Below are positions 1 through 8,640 of a stretch of DNA of 64,000 bases, one piece after another. The notes beneath the pieces are model-generated. The model saw only the letters and a program-made list of their open reading frames with translations, ran no database searches and had not been told where the DNA came from. The stretch lies in contig DAITAO010000006.1 in assembly GCA_036824245.1 (NCBI GenBank), forward strand, positions 1 to 64,000, given 5' to 3'. Source of the DNA: JACVRM01 sp036824245 (lineage in GTDB: Bacteria > Actinomycetota > Thermoleophilia > Gaiellales > Gaiellaceae). The stretch's first letter is position 1. Each line of letters starts with the position of its first letter. Made by a program: the position numbers and the translations under genes.

Positions 1-1
1 G

Positions 2-643
2 GCCGAAGGGCGCCGCGAGCCGCTGCGCGGCGTGCGGCGCCTGATCGCCGACCACATGGCGCGCGCTCATCGCGAGGTGCCGGCGGTCACCTGGGTCGAG
101 GAGTGCGACTTCGGGGGCGCCGAGCTGGACAGGCTCGTCGCGACCGTCCTGAAGGCGTGTGCGCTCTCACTCAAGGAGTTTCCCGAGCTGAACGCGCGCT
201 TGGATGGCGACGCGATCCTCTATCTCGATCGCTACGACCTGGGCGTGGCCGTCCAGACCGAGGCGGGCCTGGTCGTCCCGGTCGTGCGCGCGTGCGACGA
301 GCGGCCCGTCGAGGAGCTCGACGCCGATGTGAGGCGTCTCGCCGAGAGCGCGCGGGAGGGCACTCTCGAGCCGGAGGAGCTGCGCGGCTCGACCTTTACC
401 GTGACGAGCGCCGGGAAGCTCGCCGGGCTCTTCCAGACGCCGATCGTCAACCACCCTGAGGTGGCAATCCTCAGCATCGGACGCATCGCGCCGCGTCCGG
501 CCGTGCGCGACGGCGAGGCGACGATCGCGCAGGTCGGCCACGTCGCGCTGACGTTCGACCATCGCGTCGTGGACGGCGCGCGCGCGGCGGAGTTTGGCCT
601 GTCGGTCATCCGCCGCCTGGAGAAAGGCGCCGGGGGCGTCTAG
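2..643 (+). CDS. 2-oxoacid dehydrogenase E2 acyltransferase, C-terminal part
   Basis: This is the catalytic C-terminal domain of a dihydrolipoamide acyltransferase (pyruvate, 2-oxoglutarate or branched-chain dehydrogenase complex), which moves an acyl group from lipoamide to CoA. The frame is open from base 2, so the lipoyl and E3-binding domains lie outside the window. The E2 fold is recognisable from the start (EPLRGVRRLIADHM) through a central GTFTVTS-like strand (GSTFTVTSAGKLAG) to the catalytic HRVVDG motif near the C-terminus, where His and Asp are retained. The stop codon sits in the loop of a perfect hairpin. Which 2-oxoacid complex it belongs to cannot be told from this piece. Confidence 0.9.
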   Translation, partial: AEGRREPLRGVRRLIADHMARAHREVPAVTWVEECDFGGAELDRLVATVLKACALSLKEFPELNARLDGDAILYLDRYDLGVAVQTEAGLVVPVVRACDERPVEELDADVRRLAESAREGTLEPEELRGSTFTVTSAGKLAGLFQTPIVNHPEVAILSIGRIAPRPAVRDGEATIAQVGHVALTFDHRVVDGARAAEFGLSVIRRLEKGAGGV

Positions 644-654
644 CGCCCCCGGCG
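628..654. terminator. Hairpin terminator between convergent genes
   Basis: A perfect 11-bp inverted repeat (CGCCGGGGGCG, 628-638; CGCCCCCGGCG, 644-654) has a 5-nt loop containing the E2 stop codon. It lies between the plus-strand E2 gene and the minus-strand CHRD gene, so it may serve both. There is no long T-run, so intrinsic termination is inferred from position and stem strength. Confidence 0.55.
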
Positions 655-670
655 TCGAACGTGCGGAGCG

Positions 671-1264
671 CTACTTCTTCCGCTTGAAGTGTCCCTTGAA
701 GCCGTGGTTGATCTGGCCGCGGATCTCGCCGCTCGGCCACTTATTGGTGTGCAGGTTCGCGTACGTGGCGCCGTGGCGCATTGCACGGATCAACTCTTCC
801 AGCGCGCCTGCTTCGATGCCCTGGCCGGCGGGGCCGACCACGTCGGCGATGTTGATCGTCCCTTCGGCTGATCCGCTGCCGCCGTCTGCGCAGGCCGGCT
901 TACCGCCGCCACCGCACAGGAAGGCGCTGACGCCGCCGACCGTGCCCAGTTGGCCGAAGTGAATGTGGGCGAACAGGACGTCTGTGCCCTCGAGGTCGTC
1001 CCACTCGAGCTCGAACTCGAGCCGCAGTGGATCGTTGCGGAGCCGAGCCGAGAAGTGGCCGCGGCCGGTCGTCGACACGGCGCCGCCCTCGGGAACCGGA
1101 ATCGTCGCATCCGGATTAGCCGGGATGATCTCCTGGTAGCCGCTCATACGTGCCGCGAAGCGGCCGCGATCCTTGTCGTGGCCTCCGCCGGCGAACGCCG
1201 TAGTTGCGACGATCGCCATGACGGCCAACGCGGCGAGTGACCCCAACACGACGAGCTTCTTCAT
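671..1264 (-). CDS. Secreted CHRD-domain protein
   Basis: A 197-aa exported protein with an N-terminal signal peptide (MKKLVVLGSLAALAVMAIVA, with a likely cleavage after AFA) and one CHRD domain. CHRD hallmarks are the central LFAHIHFGQ strand, the GGVSAFLCGGG segment and the C-terminal YANLHTNKWPSGEIRGQI motif. CHRD domains were first defined in chordin; their bacterial role is unknown. The protein ends in a basic tail (HFKRKK). The ATG at 1264 is preferred over the ATG at 1270, because the GAGGGGAG Shine-Dalgarno abuts the outer ATG but lies about 6 nt from the inner one. It is convergent with the E2 gene. Confidence 0.85.
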   Translation of the reverse strand: MKKLVVLGSLAALAVMAIVATTAFAGGGHDKDRGRFAARMSGYQEIIPANPDATIPVPEGGAVSTTGRGHFSARLRNDPLRLEFELEWDDLEGTDVLFAHIHFGQLGTVGGVSAFLCGGGGKPACADGGSGSAEGTINIADVVGPAGQGIEAGALEELIRAMRHGATYANLHTNKWPSGEIRGQINHGFKGHFKRKK

Positions 1265-1397
1265 ATTCATCTCCCCTCTAGTGGCTTGCCGCCGGACCGT
1301 ACTGGCTCTCGGGCCCGCCGGATTGCCGCCTTAACGAACTGCTTACACAACCGGGCGGAGCTCTAGCCGGGGATTGCGGCTCTACACTGGGCCCGCG

Positions 1398-1817
1398 GTG
1401 GAGGACGTCTACACCATCGGACTGTTCGCCGGTCTCGGCGCGAGCCTCGGTGTCGCGTTCGCGGGCGCCGCCGCCGGGCTCCGCGGCGCTGCCGTCCTCG
1501 CGGCCTTGCCGGCTGCAGCCGCCGGCGCGCTCCTCGGGCTCGTGCTGGCCGGCTGGCCGGAAGTGGCCGCAGGCGTCGCCGGGGGCGTGCTCGGCGGTGG
1601 CGGAGCCGGGCCGGTGGTCTCCGGAACGCTGCGCCGCGGCGGCACGCGTGGGGGGACGGCCCTGCTGGTGGCGCTGGTGGCGCTGCTCGGGGCGGTGCTG
1701 GCGTTTATCCCGCTCGTGGGCTACGCAGAGGCCCTTGCGGTGCCCACACTGGCCGCGCGGCTGCGGCGACGGGCAGGCGAGAAGTACGCGGGGCTCCGCA
1801 CACTGGCGAAGCCATGA
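1398..1817 (+). CDS. Small hydrophobic Ala/Gly-rich membrane protein
   Basis: A 139-aa protein with about four hydrophobic segments separated by short loops (GLFAGLGASLGVAFAGAAAG, a GG/GA-rich middle, and a strong final helix TALLVALVALLGAVLAFIPL) and a basic C-terminus (LRRRAGEKYAG). I recognise no family. The GTG at 1398 is chosen because a TACACT -10-like box at 1383-1388 ends 9 nt upstream, the pattern seen at other operon starts here. It precedes a phosphodiesterase gene by 46 nt and may be co-transcribed with it. The function is unknown; it is probably an integral membrane protein. Confidence 0.6.
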   Translation: MEDVYTIGLFAGLGASLGVAFAGAAAGLRGAAVLAALPAAAAGALLGLVLAGWPEVAAGVAGGVLGGGGAGPVVSGTLRRGGTRGGTALLVALVALLGAVLAFIPLVGYAEALAVPTLAARLRRRAGEKYAGLRTLAKP

Positions 1818-1863
1818 GTGCTGGGCGCTCACTTCAAAACGAGGCACTGAGCTGCATTCGGAA

Positions 1864-3240
1864 ATGAGCGCTACGAAGAAGCTGATCCTGATCGTCATCG
1901 ACGGGCTGACGCCGGCCGTCTTCGAGGACGCGGTCGAGAACGGACATGCGCCTGCGCTGGCGTTCCTCGCGCGGCACGGCGAGTACACGCGCGCAATCTC
2001 GACGTTCCCCTCGCTGACGCCGGTCTGCCTCGCCTCGATCGCCACGGGGGCGCATCCGGACGCACACCACATCCCGCACCTCGTCTGGTTCAACCGCGGC
2101 GAGCGCCGCTTCGTGGAGTACGGCTCGTCGTTCGCGGCCATGCGCGCAGTGGGCTCGCGCCGGGTGATCCGCGACGCGGTCATCCACATGAATCGCGACC
2201 ATCTCGCCCCCGAGACACCCACCGTCTTCGAGACGCTCGAGAGTGAAGGCCTCACCACCGCGGCTGTCAACTTCACGTGCTACCGCGGCCCCACGCGTCA
2301 CCGCTCCACGGTGCCCGGGCTGATGCGGCCCGCGTACGGGCCCAAGCGCTTCTTCTACTTCAACCTGTTCGAGTCGGATCGCACCGGCGCCCCGCTGGCC
2401 GTGCGCGCACGCGGAATAGGCTCGGTCGACGCCTACGCCGCCACGGTGGGCCGCTGGCTGGTGACCCGCGACGGCTTCGATTTCCTCGTCTACTACTTGC
2501 CTGACTACGACTTTGCGTCCCACCACCACGGCCCGCACCGTGCCGGCGACGCACTCGCCCGCAGCGACGCCGCTGTCGGCGCGTTGCTCGAGGCGGCGGG
2601 CGGCGGGGACGAATTCCTCGAGCGCTACGACGTCGTGCTCTGCTCGGACCACGGCCAGACGCCCATCAAACGCGGAGCACGGCTGGACGCATCCTTCTCC
2701 GATTTCCGGCTGGCGCCCGCGCGTGGGCCGGCCGGTGGCGCGGAGCTGGCCGTAGCGGCATCGAATCGAGTCGGCATGGTCTACCGGCTGCCGGGCTGCC
2801 GTGTCGACGTGCGCGAGCTGGCCGGCCGGCTCGAGCGTGAGCGTAGCGTGGACACCGTCCTCTTCGCCGAGGAGGGCGAGGCGGTCGTACGGCGTGCGGG
2901 TGAGGAGCTGCGCTTCTCCCCCGACGGCGAGGACTGGCACACGCGCGGCGACGCTGGCCTGTTGCCGGAGCCCAACGCACTCGAGCGCGTCTGGGCGGCG
3001 CTCGGCAATCCGAACGGAGGTGACGTTCTCGCCACCGCCTCTCCGGGGGTCGCATTCGCGGACCTCGGCGGCCGCCATCATGCCGGCGGCGGCAGCCACG
3101 GCTCCCTGGCGGCCGGCGACTCAGAGGTGCCGATGCTGACGGTCGGCGGCGGCTCTCCGCCTCCGCGCATCGTCGACATCGCGCCGCTCGTGTGCGCGCA
3201 CTTCGGCGTCGCGGCCGGCGCCCCCGCTCGTGCCGCCTGA
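1864..3240 (+). CDS. Alkaline phosphatase superfamily nucleotide pyrophosphatase/phosphodiesterase
   Basis: A 458-aa enzyme of the type I phosphodiesterase/nucleotide pyrophosphatase family. The N-terminal metal-binding segment LILIVIDGLTP, the nucleophile region FPSLTPVCLASIATG (Thr in SLT) and the later metal ligands in YYLPDYDFASHHHGP and CSDHGQTP fit the two-metal alkaline phosphatase fold. There is no signal peptide at the chosen ATG (MSATKKLILIV), so it is likely cytoplasmic. The substrate is unknown. It overlaps pcm by 11 bp, suggesting one transcript with the protein-repair genes downstream. Confidence 0.85.
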   Translation: MSATKKLILIVIDGLTPAVFEDAVENGHAPALAFLARHGEYTRAISTFPSLTPVCLASIATGAHPDAHHIPHLVWFNRGERRFVEYGSSFAAMRAVGSRRVIRDAVIHMNRDHLAPETPTVFETLESEGLTTAAVNFTCYRGPTRHRSTVPGLMRPAYGPKRFFYFNLFESDRTGAPLAVRARGIGSVDAYAATVGRWLVTRDGFDFLVYYLPDYDFASHHHGPHRAGDALARSDAAVGALLEAAGGGDEFLERYDVVLCSDHGQTPIKRGARLDASFSDFRLAPARGPAGGAELAVAASNRVGMVYRLPGCRVDVRELAGRLERERSVDTVLFAEEGEAVVRRAGEELRFSPDGEDWHTRGDAGLLPEPNALERVWAALGNPNGGDVLATASPGVAFADLGGRHHAGGGSHGSLAAGDSEVPMLTVGGGSPPPRIVDIAPLVCAHFGVAAGAPARAA

Positions 3241-3883
3241 CATCGCCTTTACCGAGAAGCGCCGGCAGATGGTCCAGCGCCAGCTCCGCGACCGCGACAT
3301 CGTGGACGAGCGCGTGCTCGAGGCTATGGAGCGGGTCCCGCGCGAGCTCTTCGTACCGGAGGACTTCCGCGAGCGCGCCTACGACGACGCCGCGTTGCCG
3401 ATCGGGGCGGGCCAGACGATCTCGCAGCCCTACATGGTGGCGCGCATCGCCGAAGCGCTGGCACTGGACGGCGGGGAACGTGTGCTGGACGTCGGCACCG
3501 GCTCCGGCTACCAGGCGGCCGTGCTGGCCGAGCTGGCTGCCGAAGTGGTCTCGATCGAGCGCATCGCCGAGCTCGCCGAGCGCGCACGCGCGGCGCTGGC
3601 CGAGGCCGGTTACCCGGAGGTCGAGGTGGTCGTGGGCGACGGGACGCTCGGCGTTCCCGAGCGCGCGCCCTTCGACGCCGTCGCGGTCGCCGCTGCCGCA
3701 CCCGGACTGCCGCAGGCGCTCTACGACCAGCTGGTGCCGCGCGGCCGCCTGGTCGTGCCGGTGGGGGGCCTGCACGGCCAGCGACTCCAGGCGATCGTCC
3801 GCAGCCCGGAAGGGCCCGCAGTCGTGCACTCGGTGCCCTGCCGCTTCGTCCCGCTGATCGGAGAGGGTGGCTTTGAGCAGTGA
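3230..3883 (+). CDS. pcm: Protein-L-isoaspartate O-methyltransferase
   Basis: A 217-aa SAM-dependent methyltransferase that methylates L-isoaspartyl residues in aged proteins to start their repair. Family signatures are visible: QMVQRQLRDRDIVDERVLEAM at the N-terminus, the isoaspartate motif ALPIGAGQTISQPYMVA, the SAM motif ERVLDVGTGSGYQAAVLAELA, and C-terminal PRGRLVVPVGG. The GTG start overlaps the preceding phosphodiesterase, and the stop overlaps the next gene as GTGA, so translational coupling is likely. Confidence 0.95.
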   Translation: MPPDIAFTEKRRQMVQRQLRDRDIVDERVLEAMERVPRELFVPEDFRERAYDDAALPIGAGQTISQPYMVARIAEALALDGGERVLDVGTGSGYQAAVLAELAAEVVSIERIAELAERARAALAEAGYPEVEVVVGDGTLGVPERAPFDAVAVAAAAPGLPQALYDQLVPRGRLVVPVGGLHGQRLQAIVRSPEGPAVVHSVPCRFVPLIGEGGFEQ

Positions 3884-4155
3884 CCGAGGCCGCAAGAGCA
3901 CGCGTTCGAATTCGAGGACAGGTGCAAGGCGTCTTCTTCCGGGTCGAGACGCGTGACCGCGCACGCTCGCTCGGTCTCTCGGGGTGGGTGCGCAACGCCT
4001 CGGACGGCAGCGTGGAGGCGGCGTTCGAGGGTGCGCGCGAGCGTGTCGAGAGCATGATCGACTGGGCCGGACGCGGCCCGAAGCATGCGGACGTTCACGA
4101 CGTCGAGGTCATCTGGGAGGAGCCGCTTGACCAGGAGGGCTTCTCCATCCGCTAG
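3880..4155 (+). CDS. acyP: Acylphosphatase
   Basis: A 91-aa acylphosphatase, a small enzyme that hydrolyses acyl-phosphates such as carbamoyl phosphate and 1,3-bisphosphoglycerate. The active-site loop RGQVQGVFFR carries the phosphate-binding Arg (R21) and SGWVRN carries the catalytic Asn (N39). The C-terminal VEVIWEE..GFSIR matches the last beta strand. Length is typical. The start GTG overlaps the pcm stop (GTGA). Confidence 0.93.
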   Translation: MTEAARARVRIRGQVQGVFFRVETRDRARSLGLSGWVRNASDGSVEAAFEGARERVESMIDWAGRGPKHADVHDVEVIWEEPLDQEGFSIR

Positions 4156-4205
4156 GGGAAGCGCCTCTCCTGAGCGTCGGGCGCGGTGCTACATTCGCCC
4201 GCGCG

Positions 4206-4673
4206 ATGGACCGTACGACCGCCGCCTCCGCCCCCGACGTCGGCCTCTCGCGAGCCCGCGCTGCCCGCGCGCTGCGGCGGTCGGCGAACTGGGTCCAGCT
4301 AGCCAAGTTCTGCGCGGTCGGGGCAACGGGTTATGTCGTCAACCTGACCGTCTTCGTGCTGCTGCTCTCGTTCGGGATGCACTACCTGCTCGCCGCGGCG
4401 TGCTCGTTCCTCGTGGCGGTCACCAACAACTACACCTGGAACCGCCTGTGGACGTTCAGCGGCCAGCGCGGCCACGTCGCTTACCAGGGCCTGCGCTTCC
4501 TGGTCGTGGCCCTGTGCGCACTCGCGGCCAACGAGGTCCTGCTGGCGCTGTTCGTGGAGATGGGAGCGGCCAAGGTGCCGGCGCAGGCGGTCGCCATCAT
4601 GCTCGTCACGCCCGTGAACTTCGTCGGCAACAAGCTCTGGTCGTTTCGCGAGCACCGCGTCCGCATCCCCTAG
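4206..4673 (+). CDS. GtrA-family membrane protein
   Basis: A 155-aa four-helix membrane protein of the GtrA/DPMS family, thought to flip or help transfer undecaprenyl-phosphate-linked sugars. Typical features are QLAKFCAVGATGYVVNL in helix 1, NNYTWNRLWTF after helix 2 and NFVGNKLWSFRE at the C-terminus. A TACATT -10-like box at 4190-4195 ends 10 nt before the ATG, suggesting a nearly leaderless transcript. It lies just upstream of a GT-C membrane glycosyltransferase-like gene, consistent with a joint role in cell-envelope glycosylation. Confidence 0.88.
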   Translation: MDRTTAASAPDVGLSRARAARALRRSANWVQLAKFCAVGATGYVVNLTVFVLLLSFGMHYLLAAACSFLVAVTNNYTWNRLWTFSGQRGHVAYQGLRFLVVALCALAANEVLLALFVEMGAAKVPAQAVAIMLVTPVNFVGNKLWSFREHRVRIP

Positions 4674-4707
4674 CGAAAGGCCGCCGCAGCAGGCACGCTG
4701 CCGCCTG

Positions 4708-7700
4708 ATGCGGTGGCTCGTCCTTGCGGCGCTTGCCGCGCTCGCCTTCGCTTCCGGCGCGGGCGCCCAGGAGGCGCCTACCGCGCCGGTCTACGACGAG
4801 CGTGGCCGGCTCGTTGAGACACCGTTCGCCCCTGTGGGGGAACAGGCCGGTCTGACGGAGCGACGGGCCACAAACGTCTTCCTCGCGCACGACAAGGTGG
4901 CGGACTGGCTAGAGCGCTATCCCCGTGAAGGCCGCTCGGTCGACGCGACGTACGCGAGCACGGACGGAACGTGGACCGTGCACGTATGGTGGCGCGAGGC
5001 CGGCGAGATCGCGCGGGGAAAGGTCGACGACGACGCGAGTGCCGTGCTCGAGGCCTGGACCGGCCCTCAGGTGGCGTGGACGATGGCGCGCGGCCTGGAC
5101 GGCGCGTTCGGCGGCAAGGAGCTGAACGACCCGCTCATCTGGGTGGCGCTCTCGCTGGCCTTCTTCTTCGGCCTGGCCAATCTGCGGCGTCCGCTCTCGC
5201 TCCGCAACCTCGACCTGCTTGCGCTCCTCTCCTTCGGGGTGTCGCTCGCGTTCTTCAACGCGGGCGACATCTTCACGAGCGTTCCGCTCGCCTATCCGCC
5301 GCTCCTCTACCTGCTCGCCCGCATGGTCTCCATAGGACTGCGCGGCCGCCGCGGCCCGCCGGTCCGGCACGTCTGGCCGGTGTGGGCGTTGACCGCTGCG
5401 ACGGTCTTCCTGGTCGGCTTCCGGATCGGGCTCAACGTCGAGACCTCGAACGTGATCGACGTCGGTTACGCGGGTGTGATCGGAGCGCAGCGCATCGCGG
5501 CCGGAGAAGCGCCCTACGGCCACATGCCGGAGGAGGCGAACCTCAAGCGCTGCGGCCCGGAGAACGCCGAGGGCCAGGTGCGCGACCGCGTTCAGACGAA
5601 CGGACGCTGCGAGACCGCCAACGAGAACGGGGACACGTACGGGCCCGTGTCCTACCTCGCGTACCTGCCTGGATACTTGATCTTCGGCTGGAGCGGCAAG
5701 TGGGACGATCTGCCGGCGGCGCACTTCACGAGCCTGCTGTGGGACGGGCTCGCGCTGCTCGGGCTGGCGCTGGTCGGCTGGCGTTTCGGGCGGGCGCGCC
5801 TGGCCGCGACGCTCACGTTCGCCTGGGCCGCGTTCCCCTTCACGCAATACGTCTCCAACGCGAACACGAATGACACGATCCAGCCGGCGCTGCTCATCTG
5901 GGGCTTCTGGCTGGTCTCCTCCCCGGTCGCGCGGGGCGCCTTCCTCGCGCTGGGCTCGTGGACCAAGCTGTCGGCGCTGATCCTGGCGCCGCTCTGGGCC
6001 TCGTATCCGGACGCGCTAGGCAGGCCGCGGGCCAAGGCCGTCTTCGTGAGCGCGTTCGTGCTCGCCTCACTCGCCGCCTTCTGGGTGCTGCTCCTCGAGC
6101 CGAGCCCGTTTCATGCAGCGGACGTGTTCTGGGAGCGGACGTTCGATGCTCAGCTCGATCGAGAGTCGCCGTTCTCGCTCTGGGACTGGGGGCAGTACCA
6201 CGCCAGCGGCATCCCCGACCTGGCCTTCGTCCAGAAGGTGCTGATCGGCGTCGTGGCAGCGGCGGGTGTCGCCTCGTTCTTCATACCGCGCCGCAAGTCG
6301 CCGCTCCAGCTCGCCGCGCTCACGGCAGCGCTGTTACTCGGCTTCGAGCTCGTGCTCACGCACTGGTTCTACCTCTACATCCCCTGGTTCCTTCCCTTCG
6401 TGGCCTTCGCGATCCTGGCGCCGGCACAAGCGACCGGACCCTCGCAGCCGCCTGAGCCGGAGAGCGAAGCACCGGGCGTGTCGGAGCGGCAGCGCATCGC
6501 CGCGATCGGCGTCGGTGCCCTCGCGCTCTTTCTCGTCGCGTGGCTTCTCCTTCACCAGGGCTTCTGGTCCCGCTCGGCCATCACGGACGTGCCGCTGTAC
6601 GAGCGCTACGGCGAGGCGATGGTGCGTGGGCTGGTGCCGTACCGCGACTTTGCAGTCGAGTATCCGCCCGGCGCGCTGCCCGTCTTCGCCTTGCCGACGG
6701 CCGGCGAGGGGACAGACGGCTACCGGCACGTCTTCGAGCTGCTCATGTGGCTGTGCGGAGCGGGCGCGCTGGCCGCCATGCTCGTTGCGCTGCGCGCTCT
6801 GGGAAGGCGCCTTGGCTCGCTCGCCGCAGCACTGCTGTTCGCGGCGCTCGCGCCGCTCCTGCTGGGATCCGTGGTGCTGTCGCGCTTCGATCTCCTCCCG
6901 GCGGCGCTGACGGCCGCAGCGCTCGCTGCGCTGCTGACCGGCCGGGAGCGCGTGGGCTGCGCGGCGCTCGGCCTGGGGGCTGCGGCGAAAGTCTATCCGG
7001 CGGTGCTGCTCCCGCTTGCGCTCGCCTACGTCTGGCGCCGCCGCGGCCGCCGCGAGGCGCTGCTCGGGGCCGGTGCGTTCGCCGGCGTGGTCGCCGCCTT
7101 CGTCCTGCCGTTCGCGCTCGTCGCGCCGGGCGGGCTCTGGGACAGCTTCTCGGTACATGCGACGCGCGGACTGCAGATCGAGAGCCTTGGAGCCTCGGTC
7201 ATGCTCGCCGCTCATCAGGTCGCGGGACTCGATCTCACGGTCGTGTCGAGCTCCGGCTCGCAGAACCTCTCCGGCGGCGCAGCGGACGTGCTGGCGGCGC
7301 TGCAGACACTTCTGCAGCTGAGCGCCGTGGTGGCCATCTGGGTCGCCTTCGCTCGCGGTCCTGCAGACCGCGAGCGGCTGGTCCGCTACTCAGCAGCGGC
7401 GCTATGCGCGTTCGTCGCGCTCGGCAAGGTGCTGTCGCCGCAGTTCCTCATCTGGCTGCTGCCCATCGTGCCGCTTGTGCGCGGCCGGCGCGGCGCCGCC
7501 GCCTCGGCGCTGCTCGGCGCCTCGGCGCTGCTCACGCAGCTTTGGTTTCCGAGTCGCTACTGGGACCTAGCCGACGACCTCGCGGCGGCTCCATCCTGGT
7601 TCGCGTTGATGCGCAACCTCGTGCTGCTGGCTTTGGTGGCGGTGCTCGTCTCACCAAGGCGCGAGGCGGCCGCGGCACGTGTGGCTAGTGACTCCGCACC

Positions 7701-7803
7701 TTCGCCGGGAGGTAACCGAGGGGCTGTCCCCTCCCATGTGCCCCCCGCCCGCCCGCAGACCCAGGGCGTCAACCGAGTGACCACGAGCTCAGGGTCAGGC
7801 TGA
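4708..7803 (+). CDS. Large polytopic protein with two GT87/GT-C-like modules
   Basis: A 1031-aa membrane protein. It begins with a signal peptide (cleaved near AGAQ) and about 125 residues of soluble domain. Two halves follow, each like a polyprenyl-phosphate-dependent mannosyltransferase (GT87/DUF2029). The first carries NVIDVGYAGVIGAQRIAAGE near residue 248 and a DTYGPVSYLAYLPGY motif. The second carries VPLYERYGEAMVRGLVPYRD near residue 626, then EYPPGALPVF. Both repeat the acidic/aromatic loop and 'pY..yPPg' pattern of GT-C loop 1. A linker rich in Pro/Glu (about 570-590) joins them. The substrate is unknown; the upstream GtrA gene suggests lipid-linked sugar work. The last ~30 residues come from repeat-like DNA, and the stop lies inside a palindrome, so the native C-terminus may have been shorter. 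Confidence 0.75.
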   Translation: MRWLVLAALAALAFASGAGAQEAPTAPVYDERGRLVETPFAPVGEQAGLTERRATNVFLAHDKVADWLERYPREGRSVDATYASTDGTWTVHVWWREAGEIARGKVDDDASAVLEAWTGPQVAWTMARGLDGAFGGKELNDPLIWVALSLAFFFGLANLRRPLSLRNLDLLALLSFGVSLAFFNAGDIFTSVPLAYPPLLYLLARMVSIGLRGRRGPPVRHVWPVWALTAATVFLVGFRIGLNVETSNVIDVGYAGVIGAQRIAAGEAPYGHMPEEANLKRCGPENAEGQVRDRVQTNGRCETANENGDTYGPVSYLAYLPGYLIFGWSGKWDDLPAAHFTSLLWDGLALLGLALVGWRFGRARLAATLTFAWAAFPFTQYVSNANTNDTIQPALLIWGFWLVSSPVARGAFLALGSWTKLSALILAPLWASYPDALGRPRAKAVFVSAFVLASLAAFWVLLLEPSPFHAADVFWERTFDAQLDRESPFSLWDWGQYHASGIPDLAFVQKVLIGVVAAAGVASFFIPRRKSPLQLAALTAALLLGFELVLTHWFYLYIPWFLPFVAFAILAPAQATGPSQPPEPESEAPGVSERQRIAAIGVGALALFLVAWLLLHQGFWSRSAITDVPLYERYGEAMVRGLVPYRDFAVEYPPGALPVFALPTAGEGTDGYRHVFELLMWLCGAGALAAMLVALRALGRRLGSLAAALLFAALAPLLLGSVVLSRFDLLPAALTAAALAALLTGRERVGCAALGLGAAAKVYPAVLLPLALAYVWRRRGRREALLGAGAFAGVVAAFVLPFALVAPGGLWDSFSVHATRGLQIESLGASVMLAAHQVAGLDLTVVSSSGSQNLSGGAADVLAALQTLLQLSAVVAIWVAFARGPADRERLVRYSAAALCAFVALGKVLSPQFLIWLLPIVPLVRGRRGAAASALLGASALLTQLWFPSRYWDLADDLAAAPSWFALMRNLVLLALVAVLVSPRREAAAARVASDSAPSPGGNRGAVPSHVPPARPQTQGVNRVTTSSGSG

Positions 7804-7814
7804 AGCCTGACCCT
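7791..7814. terminator. Palindrome between convergent genes, probable terminator
   Basis: A perfect 11-bp inverted repeat (AGGGTCAGGCT, 7791-7801; AGCCTGACCCT, 7804-7814) with a 2-nt loop. It includes the stop codon of the GT-C-like gene and sits between convergent transcripts. No T-run follows on either strand. It may be a dispersed palindromic repeat used as a terminator. Confidence 0.5.
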
Positions 7815-7850
7815 CGATTACCCGCCGGTGAAAGACATTTCGTTGCGCCC

Positions 7851-8630
7851 CTACGGGACGTCCACGCGCAGGGCGTCGCAGGCCGTCGCGCGGCCGTCGG
7901 CATCGCACTCGACCACCACGCCCTCGATGCGAACGCCGGTTTCGGCCGGCTCGAAGCGCACGGGGACACCCGTGCGCATGCGCTGGATCGCGAGCTCGGC
8001 CTTGACGCCGATCACCGAGTCGTGCGGACCGGTCATGCCCGCGTCGGTGATCGCGGCGGTGCCGCCGGGCTGAACTCGGGCGTCGCTCGTCTGCACGTGC
8101 GTGTGCGTGCCGATGACCGCGGTGACGCGCCCGTCCAGCCAGCGCGCGAGCGCCACCTTCTCGCTGGTCGCCTCGGCGTGGAAGTCGACGAGCACGACGG
8201 GCGTCTGCCGGCGGGCGTCCTCGATCAGCTCGTCCACGATCTCGAACGGCGAGACCGGCACCTGGAGGAACAGCCAGCCCATCAGGTTCACGACTGCCAC
8301 CAGGCTGCCGTCCCGGGCCGGCGCGACCGTCAGCCCGCGCCCCGGCGCGTGCGCCGACATGTTTGCGGGGCGCACGACGCGATCCGACGTCTCGAGGTAG
8401 GGGAGCAGCTCTCGCCGGCGCCACGCGTGGTTGCCGAGCGTGAGCACGTCGGCTCCCGCACCGAGCAGGCGCTCGGCCAGCTTCGGCGTCAGGCCGGCGC
8501 CGTCCGCCGTGTTCTCGGCGTTCACCGCGCAGAAGTCGATGCCGAGCTCTTCCCGTAGCCCGGGCAACCGCTGCTCGATCGCCCGGCGGCCGGGAGCACC
8601 GAACACGTCGGCGACGAAGAGGAGCTTCAG
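7851..8630 (-). CDS. ymdB: YmdB-family metallophosphoesterase (cyclic nucleotide phosphodiesterase)
   Basis: A 259-aa calcineurin-like phosphoesterase of the YmdB family, members of which hydrolyse 2',3'- and 3',5'-cyclic nucleotides. Metal-binding motifs are seen in order: FVADVFGAPGR, NAENTADGAGLT, TLGNHAW, VDFHAEATSEK, VIGTHTHVQTSD and ITDAGMTGP. There is no ATG, GTG or TTG near the conserved N-terminus. The codon aligned with the family's initiator Met is CTG at 8630 (then KLLFVADV), so a CTG start is proposed. It follows the M23-like gene by 10 nt on the same strand and is probably co-transcribed. Confidence 0.85.
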   Translation of the reverse strand: MKLLFVADVFGAPGRRAIEQRLPGLREELGIDFCAVNAENTADGAGLTPKLAERLLGAGADVLTLGNHAWRRRELLPYLETSDRVVRPANMSAHAPGRGLTVAPARDGSLVAVVNLMGWLFLQVPVSPFEIVDELIEDARRQTPVVLVDFHAEATSEKVALARWLDGRVTAVIGTHTHVQTSDARVQPGGTAAITDAGMTGPHDSVIGVKAELAIQRMRTGVPVRFEPAETGVRIEGVVVECDADGRATACDALRVDVP

Positions 8631-8640
8631 GGCGTGCTCA

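Noticed and set aside
7705..7814. CRISPR-like or mobile-element array at the GT-C gene end
   Set aside because: There are only single palindromes and C-rich runs, with no regularly spaced identical repeats and no transposase.
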